Assembly (NCBI RefSeq): GCF_013205025.1
Contig: NZ_JABMLE010000003.1
Location: 496,001-560,000, forward strand
Source of the DNA: Rathayibacter sp. VKM Ac-2857
GTDB lineage: Bacteria > Actinomycetota > Actinomycetes > Actinomycetales > Microbacteriaceae
Direction of reading: 5' to 3'
DNA: 64,000 nucleotides
A program made the position numbers and the translations under genes. The notes beneath the pieces are model-generated. The model had not been told where the DNA came from. It ran no database searches and worked only from the letters and a program-made list of their open reading frames with translations. Of this stretch, positions 35,857 to 43,533 are shown piece after piece (position 1 is the first letter of the stretch; the number at the start of each line of letters is the position of its first letter).

Positions 35857-36755
35857 CCGCGACGATTCCTACCGTTCCTGCCGCTGTCGCGGCCGAGCCC
35901 GAGCGACGCATCCGGCGCCCGCGCTCCTCCGGCGCCGGCCGCGTCGACCGCCCCGGCTTCCTCACCTACGGACTGCTCAGCGCCTTCATCCTCGGCTCGA
36001 CCTACCCGCTGTGGTGGTCGTTCGTGGTGGCCAGCGGGAGCAACGCGACCCGCGGCGAGACGCTGCCGCTGATCCCGGGCGGCAACTTCCTCGCCAACGC
36101 GGCGCAGGTCTTCACGGCGATCCCGTTCTGGACGGCGCTGCTGAACAGCGTGGTCGTCTCGGGGATCATCACGCTCTCGGTCGTCTCGTTCTCGACGCTG
36201 GCCGGCTACGCCTTCGCGAAGCTGCGCTTCCGCGGGCGGGACGGGCTGATGATCACCGTGATCGCGACGATGGCGATCCCGACCCAGCTGGGCATCATCC
36301 CGCTGTTCATCCTGATGCGGCAGCTCGGCTGGACCGGCACCCTCGGCGCCGTCATCGTGCCGACGCTGGTCACCGCGTTCGGCGTGTTCTTCATGCGGCA
36401 GTACCTCGTCGACGTGATCCCGGACGAGCTGATCGAGGCGGCGCGGGTCGACGGAGCGAATCAGTTCCGGACCTTCCTGACCGTCGCGGTGCCGGCCGCG
36501 CGGCCCGCGATGGCGATCCTCGCGCTGTTCACGTTCATGATGGCGTGGACCGACTTCCTCTGGCCGCTGATCGTGCTGAGCCCGACCAACCCGACCCTGC
36601 AGACCGCCCTGTCGCAGCTGCAGTCCGGCTACTACGTCGACTACTCGATCGTGCTGGCCGGCGCGGTGCTGTCGATCGTCCCGCTGCTCGTGCTGTTCGC
36701 GCTGGCGGGCAAGCAGCTGATCGCCGGCATCATGGGCGGCGCGGTCAAGGGCTGA
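35853..36755 (+). CDS. Carbohydrate ABC transporter permease (MalG-like)
   Basis: Encodes 300 aa with six hydrophobic segments. EAA loop ELIEAARVDGANQFRTFLTVAVPAARPAM and C terminus LALAGKQLIAGIMGGAVKG are typical of MalG/LacG proteins. Its ATG overlaps the MalF-like stop. As with the other sugar importer, no ATPase gene lies in the cluster, so a shared ATPase is inferred. The gene is followed by family A repeats. Confidence 0.93.
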   Translation: MTATIPTVPAAVAAEPERRIRRPRSSGAGRVDRPGFLTYGLLSAFILGSTYPLWWSFVVASGSNATRGETLPLIPGGNFLANAAQVFTAIPFWTALLNSVVVSGIITLSVVSFSTLAGYAFAKLRFRGRDGLMITVIATMAIPTQLGIIPLFILMRQLGWTGTLGAVIVPTLVTAFGVFFMRQYLVDVIPDELIEAARVDGANQFRTFLTVAVPAARPAMAILALFTFMMAWTDFLWPLIVLSPTNPTLQTALSQLQSGYYVDYSIVLAGAVLSIVPLLVLFALAGKQLIAGIMGGAVKG

Positions 36756-36798
36756 CCGGCACTCGCCCTGGTCGAGCGTCGTCGGCGGTCGCGGCGAT

Positions 36799-37051
36799 CA
36801 TGCTGGTCGAGTAGCCCCGGAGGGGCGTATCGAGACCCACGTTGGTCAGCAGATCGGGTCTTCGGGCCGGCCTGCGGATGATGGTGGATCTCGATACGCC
36901 CGCTGCGCGGTCTACTCGATCAACATGGGTGGTGCCCGCTGTGCGGCCTACTCGATCAACATGAGGTGCCCGCTGTGCGGCCTGCTCGATCAGCAGGGAC
37001 CGGCCGCCATCATGCTGGTCGAGTAGCCCCGGAGGGGCGTATCGAGACCCG
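36799..37051. repeat. Family A repeat cluster
   Basis: One full element (36799-36927), two right-half fragments (36930-37000, ending CTCGATCAACATG or CTGCTCGATCAGCA) and one left half (37012-37051). Left stems are GCCCC-GGA-GGGGC. The cluster fills the gap between the permease end and the LacI-type gene at 37201. The remaining 150 bp before 37201 show no operator. Confidence 0.85.
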
Positions 37052-37200
37052 CCGTCCTCAGCAGGGAGGAGCTGCAGACCCGCCTCCCGGCGCCGGCGGT
37101 CGGCATGGACGGTGAGCGAGCAGTCGCCAGGGGCGTCTCGAGCCCCGCCCGCCCCCTCGGCTACTCTCGGGCCCGGGGGACCACCGCTCGAGAGGCACGC

Positions 37201-38229
37201 ATGAGTCACGACACCGCACCGGCCGCACCCACGCTCGAGGCCGTCGCCGCGCTCGCCGGAGTGTCCCGGGCGACGGTCAGCCGGGTCGTCAACGACTCGC
37301 CGAAGGTGAAGGCCGAGGCGCAGGCCGCCGTCCGCCTCGCGATCGAGCAGCTCGGCTACGTGCCCAACCGCGCGGCGCGCTCGCTCGCCAGCCGCCGGAC
37401 CCAGGTCCTCGCCCTCCTCGTGCCCGAGTCGATCGGCAAGGTCTTCGGCGACCCGTTCCTCGCCGCCGTCGTGCAGGGCGCGGCGACCCGGCTCGCCGCG
37501 ACCGACTACATGCTCAACATCGTGATCGCCTCCGAGGCCACGCCCGACAAGACCCGCCGCTACCTCCTCGGCGGCAACGTCGACGGCGCGCTCGTCGTGT
37601 CGCACCACAGCGGCGACCACTCCTACGCGCGCATCGGCGCGAGCGTCCCCCTCGTCTTCGGCGGACGCCCGCTCAGCCTCGACGACCACGACAGCCACTT
37701 CGTCGACGTCGACAACGTCGGAGCGGCGCGCCAGGTCACCGAGCACCTGCTGGGCCTCGGGCGCCGCGCCCCCGCGATGATCGCGAGCCGCCAGGACATG
37801 CCCGGCGCGATCGACCGGCTGGCCGGCTGGCGCGCGACCGTCGAGTCGGCGGGCCTGGACGCCTCGCTCGTCGAGATCGGCGACTACTCCCCGCGGGACG
37901 GCGCCGAGGCGATGCGGCGCCTGCTCGACTCCGGCCGCCCGGTCGACGCGGTCTTCGCCTCCAACGACCAGATGGCGTCCGGTGCCCTGGCGGTGCTGCG
38001 CGAGCGCGGGCTGAGCGTGCCGGGCGACGTGGCGCTGGCCGGCTTCGACGGCGACTACTCCTCCGAGGCGGCCGAGCCGCCGATCACGACCGTCCGCCAG
38101 CCGGCCGCCGGCCTCGGCGACGCGATGGCCGAGGTCCTGGTGCGGCTGCTGGCCGGCGACGACGTCCCCCGGGCGACGCTGCTGCCGACGGAGCTGCTGA
38201 TCCGCGGGTCGACGGTGCCGCGGAGTTGA
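37201..38229 (+). CDS. LacI family transcription regulator
   Basis: Encodes 342 aa. DNA-binding part: TLEAVAALAGVSRATVSRVV, then the hinge region YVPNRAARSLASRR. Sensor domain: FGDPFLAAVVQGAATRLAATDY, GNVDGALVVSHHSGDH, VDAVFASNDQMASGALAVL and LAGFDGDYSSEAAEPPITTV. ATG 37201. It is downstream of the sugar importer 33352-36755, separated by repeats, and is the best candidate repressor for the TGAGAGCGCTCTCA operators. No copy of that site lies before its own start, so it may not regulate itself. Confidence 0.92.
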   Translation: MSHDTAPAAPTLEAVAALAGVSRATVSRVVNDSPKVKAEAQAAVRLAIEQLGYVPNRAARSLASRRTQVLALLVPESIGKVFGDPFLAAVVQGAATRLAATDYMLNIVIASEATPDKTRRYLLGGNVDGALVVSHHSGDHSYARIGASVPLVFGGRPLSLDDHDSHFVDVDNVGAARQVTEHLLGLGRRAPAMIASRQDMPGAIDRLAGWRATVESAGLDASLVEIGDYSPRDGAEAMRRLLDSGRPVDAVFASNDQMASGALAVLRERGLSVPGDVALAGFDGDYSSEAAEPPITTVRQPAAGLGDAMAEVLVRLLAGDDVPRATLLPTELLIRGSTVPRS

Positions 38230-38262
38230 CTCCGGCGCACAACATCAGCTGAGAAGCGTGTC

Positions 38263-38327
38263 CATCGCCGATGGGCGATGACGGCGACTCCTGGCTGACG
38301 TTATGCGCGAGCGAGCGCCCGTCAGCC
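38263..38327. terminator. Inverted repeats between convergent regulator genes
   Basis: Two inverted repeats: CATCGCC-GATG-GGCGATG (38263-38280), and GGCTGACG paired with CGTCAGCC (38293-38300 with 38320-38327). The second overlaps the stop codon of the GntR gene. They could end transcripts from both sides. Confidence 0.45.
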
Positions 38328-39014
38328 CGTGAACACCGTCGAGGAGCGCCGCTCGTACCAGTGCGCGAGGTGCTCCCCGGCGCGGAGGACGTGCTCGCGC
38401 ATGATCGCGGCGGCGCGCTCGCGGTCGCCGGCGACGAAGGCCTCGACGATCTGCTCGTGCTCGCGGAAGTTCTCCTCGCGGTGGCGCGAGTTCTCGCGGA
38501 GGACCAGGCCCGAGACGTTGCGCGGGAAGGCGTCGTTGATCTCGATCAGCATCCGGCTGAGGCGGGTGTTGCCCGAGGCCTGGTAGATAAGCCCGTGGAA
38601 CTGGTCGTTGGCGCTGCCGTCGCGCTCGGCCGCGGTGCCGGCAGCGACGGCGAGCGAGCGCTCGTACATCGCCGTGTTGACGGAGCGGAGCTCGGCGATC
38701 GTCGCATCGTCCAGGCGGTCGACCGCGCGGCGGGCGGCGAGCGACTCCAGCTCGGCGCGGACCTCGTAGGCCTCGCGCACCTCCCACGGCACCGGCACGC
38801 GGACGACGGCGCCGCGGTTGGGGACGACCTCGATCAGCCCGCCCGTCTGCAGTTGCCGCAGCGCCTCGCGGACCGGGGTGCGGCTGATGCCGAACTGCGT
38901 CGCGAGCTCGGCCTGGCGCAGCGGGGCGCCGATCGGGATCTCGCCGGACATGATCTTCGCCCGGATCCGGGCGGCCAGATCGTCCACGAGTGCGTTGTCG
39001 CCCTGGGTCGTCAC
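38322..39014 (-). CDS. GntR family (FadR-type) transcription regulator of the adjacent catabolic cluster
   Basis: Encodes 230 aa from GTG 39014, preceded by GGAGGGGA. The GntR winged helix is clear (LAARIRAKIMSGEIPIGAPL, then LATQFGISRTPVREALRQLQ). It is followed by an all-helical FCD effector domain (YEVRAELESLAARRAVDRL, NDQFHGLIYQASGNTRLSRM, EHEQIVEAFVAGDRERAAAIMREH) with metal-site His residues. It is divergent from the operon beginning at 39207. GGATCCAAT-type inverted repeats lie in its upstream region and at two downstream promoters, so it probably regulates itself and the cluster. The inducer is unknown. Confidence 0.92.
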   Translation of the reverse strand: MTTQGDNALVDDLAARIRAKIMSGEIPIGAPLRQAELATQFGISRTPVREALRQLQTGGLIEVVPNRGAVVRVPVPWEVREAYEVRAELESLAARRAVDRLDDATIAELRSVNTAMYERSLAVAAGTAAERDGSANDQFHGLIYQASGNTRLSRMLIEINDAFPRNVSGLVLRENSRHREENFREHEQIVEAFVAGDRERAAAIMREHVLRAGEHLAHWYERRSSTVFTG

Positions 39015-39050
39015 GCGATGATCCCCTCCGATCAGCGGCCAGGTCGGCCG

Positions 39051-39078
39051 GGATCCAATCATGGCAGGTATTGGATCC
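39051..39078. promoter_or_regulatory. Inverted repeat GGATCCAAT/ATTGGATCC near the GntR gene start
   Basis: Arms GGATCCAAT (39051-39059) and ATTGGATCC (39070-39078) with a 10-bp spacer, 37 bp upstream of the GntR start codon. They match the half sites of the palindromes at 39155 and 43453, suggesting autoregulation. Confidence 0.7.
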
Positions 39079-39127
39079 CACGCGAGGGTCGGTGTCGTCG
39101 AGCGGCGAGCCCGCTCCTGCGTCCGGC

Positions 39128-39166
39128 TTGACCCATGGATCCGCACAGCCTTAGATTGGATCCAAT
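39128..39166 (+). promoter_or_regulatory. Promoter with overlapping GntR-type operator
   Basis: TTGACC (39128-39133), 17-bp spacer, TTAGAT (39151-39156). The perfect palindrome ATTGGATCCAAT (39155-39166) overlaps the -10 end and the expected start site. A bound repressor here would block RNA polymerase. It drives the genes from 39207. Confidence 0.8.
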
Positions 39167-39206
39167 GTTGCCCGCCGTGGCGACCGATCGAGGTCAGGAG
39201 GCCGGC

Positions 39207-39725
39207 ATGGACGTGCTGCTGGTCGTGATGCTCGTGGGCGCCGCCGCCTCCCTCGCGCTCGGCCTGGCCGGCTGGCGCGGCGTCGGCCGCGGCTGGCTCG
39301 TCGCCGAGGCGGCCATGCTCGCCGCGATGCTCGACGTGCACCTGCCCGCGCTGCACCTCCTGCCCGCGCCGCTCTGGTCCGCACTGCTCGCGGGCTGCGC
39401 GCTCGTCGCCGCCCTCGTCGACCGGGTGCGCCGCGGCCGAGGCGTCCGGCGGCACGGCGCCGACGCCCTGCACGCCGTCGGGATGCTGCTCGCCGCCGTC
39501 CTCGTGCTCGTCGCCGAGGCCGCGCCCACCGCCGGTGCCCTCGCGAGCGCGGGGCACACGCACGGCGGCGGACTCGCCCTGCCGCTCGGCGCCGCCGTCG
39601 CCGTCTACGCGGCGTGCACGCTCCGCGTCGCCCTCGCCGGTCGCCCCGGCCGCCTCGACACCGCCCGGAGACTCGCCTCCCTCGCCGCGCTCGTCGCCAT
39701 GGGCGCGATGGCCGCGGTCGGCTGA
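39207..39725 (+). CDS. Small multi-pass membrane protein, function unknown
   Basis: Encodes 172 aa, ATG 39207 after AGGAGG. Five to six hydrophobic segments make up nearly the whole chain. Histidines sit at segment ends (MLDVHLPALHLL, RRHGADALHAVGM, GHTHGGG), recalling small actinobacterial DUF5134-like proteins, but I cannot confirm this. It is the first gene after the GntR-type operator, ahead of the amidohydrolase at 39814. It could be a transporter accessory or a metal-binding membrane protein. Confidence 0.72.
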   Translation: MDVLLVVMLVGAAASLALGLAGWRGVGRGWLVAEAAMLAAMLDVHLPALHLLPAPLWSALLAGCALVAALVDRVRRGRGVRRHGADALHAVGMLLAAVLVLVAEAAPTAGALASAGHTHGGGLALPLGAAVAVYAACTLRVALAGRPGRLDTARRLASLAALVAMGAMAAVG

Positions 39726-39813
39726 GCATCCCGCTGCGCCCCCGGACGACACCCCACCCGCCGCACGACACCCAGCACGCCCCCCGCACGACCATGGAAG
39801 AAGGAGACGCCGC

Positions 39814-40575
39814 ATGATCATCGACGCGTACAACACCACGCAGGACCGCCGAGGCCGCAGCGACTACCTCAGCGGGGTCCGCCCCGGCGAGAAGCCCCCC
39901 GCCTACACCCCGTTCGACCCCCAGCGCATCCTCGACCGGATGGACGCCGCCGGCGTCGACCGCGCGATGGTCTGCTCCCTCGCGCAGGGCATCGAGAACG
40001 ACTTCCTGATCGACCTCGTCAAGGCCCACCCCGACCGCCTGTTCGGCTTCGGCCAGGTCATGCCGCAGTGGGAGAACGCGACCGACGAGATCCGCCGCTT
40101 CGCCGACGGCGGCCTGGTCGGGCTCAAGCTGCACCCCAGCCTGCACGGCTACCACGTGGCCGACCACGGGCTGCTCGACCCGCTGTTCGAGGTCTGCGAC
40201 GAGCTCGGCCTGCCCGTGCTGATCAACGCCCTCGACGACGCGTTCTGCGCGCCGTTCGCCATCGAGGAGATCGCCAAGGGCTTCCCCGGAGTGCCGACGA
40301 TCATCGCCCACATGGGCGCGGTCTGGAACGTGCCCGAGGCGATCATCGTCGCCGAGCGCAATCCGCACATCTACCTCGAGACCTCGGCGACGCTGATGTC
40401 CGACGTCAAGCGCGCCTACGCCCGGCTCGGCGCCGAGAAGATCCTGCTCGGCTCGGAGTGGCCGGGCAGCGACTTCGACCTCGAGCGGATGAAGATCGCC
40501 AAGGCGATCCCGGACGAGGCCGACCGCGCGCTGGTCGAGGGCGGCAACATGGCGCGGATCCTGGGCTGGTCGTGA
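39814..40575 (+). CDS. Amidohydrolase-fold protein lacking the N-terminal HxH metal motif
   Basis: Encodes 253 aa, ATG 39814 after GAAGGAG. The amidohydrolase-2 pattern is present: GFGQVMPQW, GLVGLKLHPSLHGY, IIAHMGAVWNVPEAIIVAERNP and KILLGSEWPGSDFDLERMKIAKA. At the N terminus, where relatives have DxHxH, this protein has IDAYNTTQ, so one metal-ligand pair is missing. It may use a single metal or none. It overlaps the deaminase-like gene (GTGA). It is part of the GntR-linked cluster; the substrate is unknown. Confidence 0.78.
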   Translation: MIIDAYNTTQDRRGRSDYLSGVRPGEKPPAYTPFDPQRILDRMDAAGVDRAMVCSLAQGIENDFLIDLVKAHPDRLFGFGQVMPQWENATDEIRRFADGGLVGLKLHPSLHGYHVADHGLLDPLFEVCDELGLPVLINALDDAFCAPFAIEEIAKGFPGVPTIIAHMGAVWNVPEAIIVAERNPHIYLETSATLMSDVKRAYARLGAEKILLGSEWPGSDFDLERMKIAKAIPDEADRALVEGGNMARILGWS

Positions 40576-41090
40576 CCGAGGGGGCGGCGTCGGAGCGGGT
40601 GGTGCCGGTGCCGTCGGTGCCGGAGCGAGCCGTGCCGGAGAGCCCGGTGCTCGATCGGCCGGTGCTCGACGGGCCTCCCGCCGGGATGTCCGCACCGGAC
40701 CGCGAGCTGCTCGAGACCGCCTCGGTGATCCTCGATGCGCGCTACCGGACCGGCGTGCACGAGGTCGCGGCGGCGCTGCGGCTCGTGGACGGGCGGATCG
40801 TGACCGGCCTGCACGTCGAGGCGAGCGCCGGCCGGGCCTCCGTCTGCGCCGAGTCGGCCGCACTGAGCGCCGCGGTCGTCGCCGGCTCCCCGGTCGTCTC
40901 GATCGTCGGAGTGCTGCAGCGCCCCGGCGGCTCGCGGCACCTGATCGAGCCGTGCGGCGTCTGCGCCGAGCTCCTCGGCGACCACGCCCCCGACGCGACC
41001 GTCTGGGTCGCCGTCGCCGACGCCTTCGCCCCGGTCCCCGTCGCCACCCTGCTCCCGCACCGCCGCCGCCGCGCAGCCCGCCCGGTCTGA
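40572..41090 (+). CDS. Cytidine-deaminase-fold protein
   Basis: Encodes 172 aa from GTG 40572, overlapping the previous stop. A Pro/Val-rich N-terminal stretch of about 38 residues precedes the deaminase domain. Zinc-site motifs are CAESAALSAAVV (catalytic Cys-Ala-Glu) and PCGVCAELLG (PCxxC). Cytidine or blasticidin-type deaminases hydrolyse amino-pyrimidines or similar. An internal ATG (MSAPDRELLETA) could be the true start. Its place between an amidohydrolase and an isochorismatase-fold hydrolase suggests a nitrogen-rich ring or ureide substrate. Confidence 0.75.
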   Translation: MTEGAASERVVPVPSVPERAVPESPVLDRPVLDGPPAGMSAPDRELLETASVILDARYRTGVHEVAAALRLVDGRIVTGLHVEASAGRASVCAESAALSAAVVAGSPVVSIVGVLQRPGGSRHLIEPCGVCAELLGDHAPDATVWVAVADAFAPVPVATLLPHRRRRAARPV

Positions 41091-41104
41091 CGGCCGCACC
41101 GCCC

Positions 41105-41149
41105 CGCAGAAGTTGTCGTACTCGCCCACCCGCTACGACAACTTCTGCG
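41105..41149. repeat. Family B palindrome, copy 2
   Basis: Perfect 16-bp arms CGCAGAAGTTGTCGTA and TACGACAACTTCTGCG around a 13-base loop. It follows the deaminase-like gene closely. Confidence 0.88.
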
Positions 41150-41191
41150 CAGCGGATCCGCCGAGCCCTGCGCTGCTCACGCCCCTCTCCG

Positions 41192-41228
41192 GAAGTTGTC
41201 GTACTGGGTGCGCGAGTACGACAACTTC
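41192..41228. repeat. Family B palindrome, copy 3
   Basis: Perfect 14-bp arms GAAGTTGTCGTACT and AGTACGACAACTTC around a 9-base loop, again followed by TGCGCA. It lies 43 bp after copy 2. Together they fill most of the gap before the isochorismatase-fold gene, which may need its own promoter or rely on readthrough. Confidence 0.88.
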
Positions 41229-41423
41229 TGCGCACCGGAGGAGCCGACTCTCCTCCACATGCCGAGCGATCCGAGGTTTTACCCCGGGGAAACACGGCCG
41301 ACCCCCGCCCGAACGATCGCCTGGCCAGACTTGCCGGGCGGACGACGGGCCTCGCCCCTCGCTCCGCCGGGGACGTGGGGGCACCTCACCCGACCCGCGC
41401 ACCACCCGGAAGGATCCACCCGC

Positions 41424-42029
41424 ATGCTCGCCGTCTCCGGCACTCCCGTCCTGCTCGTCGTCGACATCCAGGGGGGTGCCGCCTCGGGCCTGCCGACGCC
41501 GGGCATCCCCGTGATGAGCGGCCGAGCGGAGCGCACGCCCCGGGTGCGCGACCTGATCGCGCACTGCCGTAGTGCCGGCGTGCCGGTCGTCTTCGTGCAG
41601 GAGGTGCACAAGCGCGACCTGATCGACATCGGCCGCGAGCTCGACGGCGCCGAGGGCCCGCACTGCCTCGAGGGCGACCCGGGCACCGAGCTGGCGTCCT
41701 GGCTCGAGCCGCGGCCGGAGGAGTTCGTGATCCGCAAGCGCCGCTACTCCGCCTTCTTCGGCACCGAGCTCGAGATCGTGCTGAAGGCGTACCGCGCGGG
41801 CACGCTGCTGCTGGTCGGCGGCCTCACCGACGTCTGCATCCACTACACGGCGGCTGACGCGCACCAGCACGACTACGCCGTCCGGGTGCTCACCGACTGC
41901 GTCGCCGGCTCGAGCGAGCGCGCGCACGCCGCCACCCTCGAGGCGATCGAGTACCTCCAGCGCGACGCCCTCGTCACCGCGGCCGACGTGCACGACTGGC
42001 TCGACCGCCGCGAGACGATCGATGCCTGA
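41424..42029 (+). CDS. Isochorismatase-family (nicotinamidase-like) hydrolase
   Basis: Encodes 201 aa, ATG 41424 after GGAAGGA. The catalytic triad of this fold is visible: Asp in LLVVDIQGG, Lys in IRKRRYSAFFGTELE and Cys in GLTDVCIHYTAADAHQHDYAV. Members hydrolyse amides such as nicotinamide, N-carbamoyl sarcosine or ureidoacrylate. It overlaps the amidohydrolase at 42022 by 8 bp. As a carbamoyl- or amide-hydrolase it would fit a ring-opening pathway with its neighbours, but this is inference. Confidence 0.85.
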   Translation: MLAVSGTPVLLVVDIQGGAASGLPTPGIPVMSGRAERTPRVRDLIAHCRSAGVPVVFVQEVHKRDLIDIGRELDGAEGPHCLEGDPGTELASWLEPRPEEFVIRKRRYSAFFGTELEIVLKAYRAGTLLLVGGLTDVCIHYTAADAHQHDYAVRVLTDCVAGSSERAHAATLEAIEYLQRDALVTAADVHDWLDRRETIDA

Positions 42030-43416
42030 GTCGCAGAACGGCACCGCGCCCCGCCTCCTCGTCACCCGCATCCGCACGATGGACCCCGACCACCCGCTCG
42101 CCGAGGCCCTCCTGATCGAGGGCGACCGGATCACCGCGGTCGGCACCCTGCAGGAGGTCCGTGCCGCAGCCCCCGCCGGCACCCCCGAGGAGCACCTCGA
42201 CGGCACCCTCCTCCCCGGCTTCATCGACGCGCACTCGCACGCCCAGCGCGCGGGCCTCAAGGCCCTGCAGCTGCTCGACGCGGGCGCCGGAGCCGACGCC
42301 TTCTCGGCCGCGATGCTCGCCGACGCGGACGCCGATCCGGACGCCCCGGACTGGCTCGGCGACACCCCGCCCACCCCCGAGGACCGCCGCGCGGCCCTCC
42401 TCCGCATCCAGCCGCTGCTGCACGAGCTGGGCTTCACCGGCGTCATCGACCCGGCCGTCACGCTCGACGAGCTCGCCGCCTACCGCGCGGCGCACGCCCG
42501 CGGCGAGCTGTCACTGCGCGTCGTCGCGATGCCCTACCCCGAGCTCGGCACCGCCAGAGTCCCGGGCGTCGACGAGGCGCTGGCCCTCCTCGACACCGTC
42601 GACGGCACGACCGGCGACGGCGACGAGCTGCTCCGCCTCGGCCCGATCAAGGTCTACTACGACGGCGAGGGGATGAAGGGCCAGGCCCTCCTCGAGCAGC
42701 CCTGGCCCGGCGGCGGCGGCCACGGCGTGCAGCGGATCGAGACGCCCGAGTTCGCGCGGCTCGCCGCGGAGTGCGTCGCCCGCGGCTGGGGCCTGGGCGT
42801 GCACGCGGTCGGCAGCCGCGCGGTCGCCGAGGTGCTCGACGCCCTCGAGGCGGCGGGCCCGCCCGAGTGGATCGCCGCCCTGCGCTGCCAGCTGATCCAC
42901 GCCTACCTCGAGCCCAGCGCCGAGAGCCGCGAGCGCGCGGCCCGACTCGGCGTCGTCGCCTCGCTGCAGCCCTCGATCGCCTGGAGCAACGCGGCCGGAC
43001 TGGCGCAGCGGCTCGGCGCGCGGGCCGACCCGGTGAACCCGATGCGCGACTGGCGCGACTCCGGCGCCGTGATCGCGCTCGGCTCCGACGCCCCCTACTT
43101 CCCGTTCGATCCGCGGCGGGTGGTCGCGACCGCGGTGAGCCGCCGGATGCGCCGCCTGCCCGACCCGCTCGGTCCGGAGCAGGCGCTCACGGTGCTCGAG
43201 GCCGTCGAGGGCTACACGCGGGGCGCGGCGCACGCGGCGTTCGCGGAGGACCGCCGCGGGATGCTCCGCGCCGGCTTCCTCGCCGACCTGGTGCTGCTCT
43301 CGGTCGACCCGGGGGAGTGCTCGGCGGAGGAGTTCGCCGGGGCGCGCGTGCTGCGCACGGTGGTCGGCGGGCGGACGGTGCACGGGCACGCGGCGGGGGA
43401 CGCCGAGCAGATGTAA
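42022..43416 (+). CDS. YtcJ-like amidohydrolase
   Basis: Encodes 464 aa. Amidohydrolase family 3 features: LLVTRIRTMDPDHPLAEALLIEGDRI at the N terminus, metal motif GFIDAHSHAQRAG, GVHAVGSRAVAEVLDAL, LIHAYLEP and LGSDAPYFPFDPRR. Such enzymes deacylate or hydrolyse amides and cyclic imides. It is co-translated with the isochorismatase-fold gene (8-bp overlap). It is the last gene before the second GntR-type operator and the binding-protein gene. Confidence 0.85.
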   Translation: MPESQNGTAPRLLVTRIRTMDPDHPLAEALLIEGDRITAVGTLQEVRAAAPAGTPEEHLDGTLLPGFIDAHSHAQRAGLKALQLLDAGAGADAFSAAMLADADADPDAPDWLGDTPPTPEDRRAALLRIQPLLHELGFTGVIDPAVTLDELAAYRAAHARGELSLRVVAMPYPELGTARVPGVDEALALLDTVDGTTGDGDELLRLGPIKVYYDGEGMKGQALLEQPWPGGGGHGVQRIETPEFARLAAECVARGWGLGVHAVGSRAVAEVLDALEAAGPPEWIAALRCQLIHAYLEPSAESRERAARLGVVASLQPSIAWSNAAGLAQRLGARADPVNPMRDWRDSGAVIALGSDAPYFPFDPRRVVATAVSRRMRRLPDPLGPEQALTVLEAVEGYTRGAAHAAFAEDRRGMLRAGFLADLVLLSVDPGECSAEEFAGARVLRTVVGGRTVHGHAAGDAEQM

Positions 43417-43429
43417 TCCCGACGAAACA

Positions 43430-43464
43430 CAATGGGATCCGTATTGCCTTAGATTGGATCCAAG
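43430..43464 (+). promoter_or_regulatory. Promoter region with second GntR-type operator
   Basis: TTAGATTGGATCCAAG (43449-43464) repeats the -10/operator overlap seen at 39151-39166. A related imperfect site CAATGGGATCCGTATTG lies at 43430-43446. The -35 is weak. It lies 70 bp before the binding-protein gene at 43534, so the transport operon should be co-regulated with that at 39207. Confidence 0.75.
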
Positions 43465-43533
43465 TTGAGCGGCCCCCCGAGCAACTCCGCCCCGCCCCCG
43501 ATGCACCACCCGTACCCCTTGGAGGACAGCACC

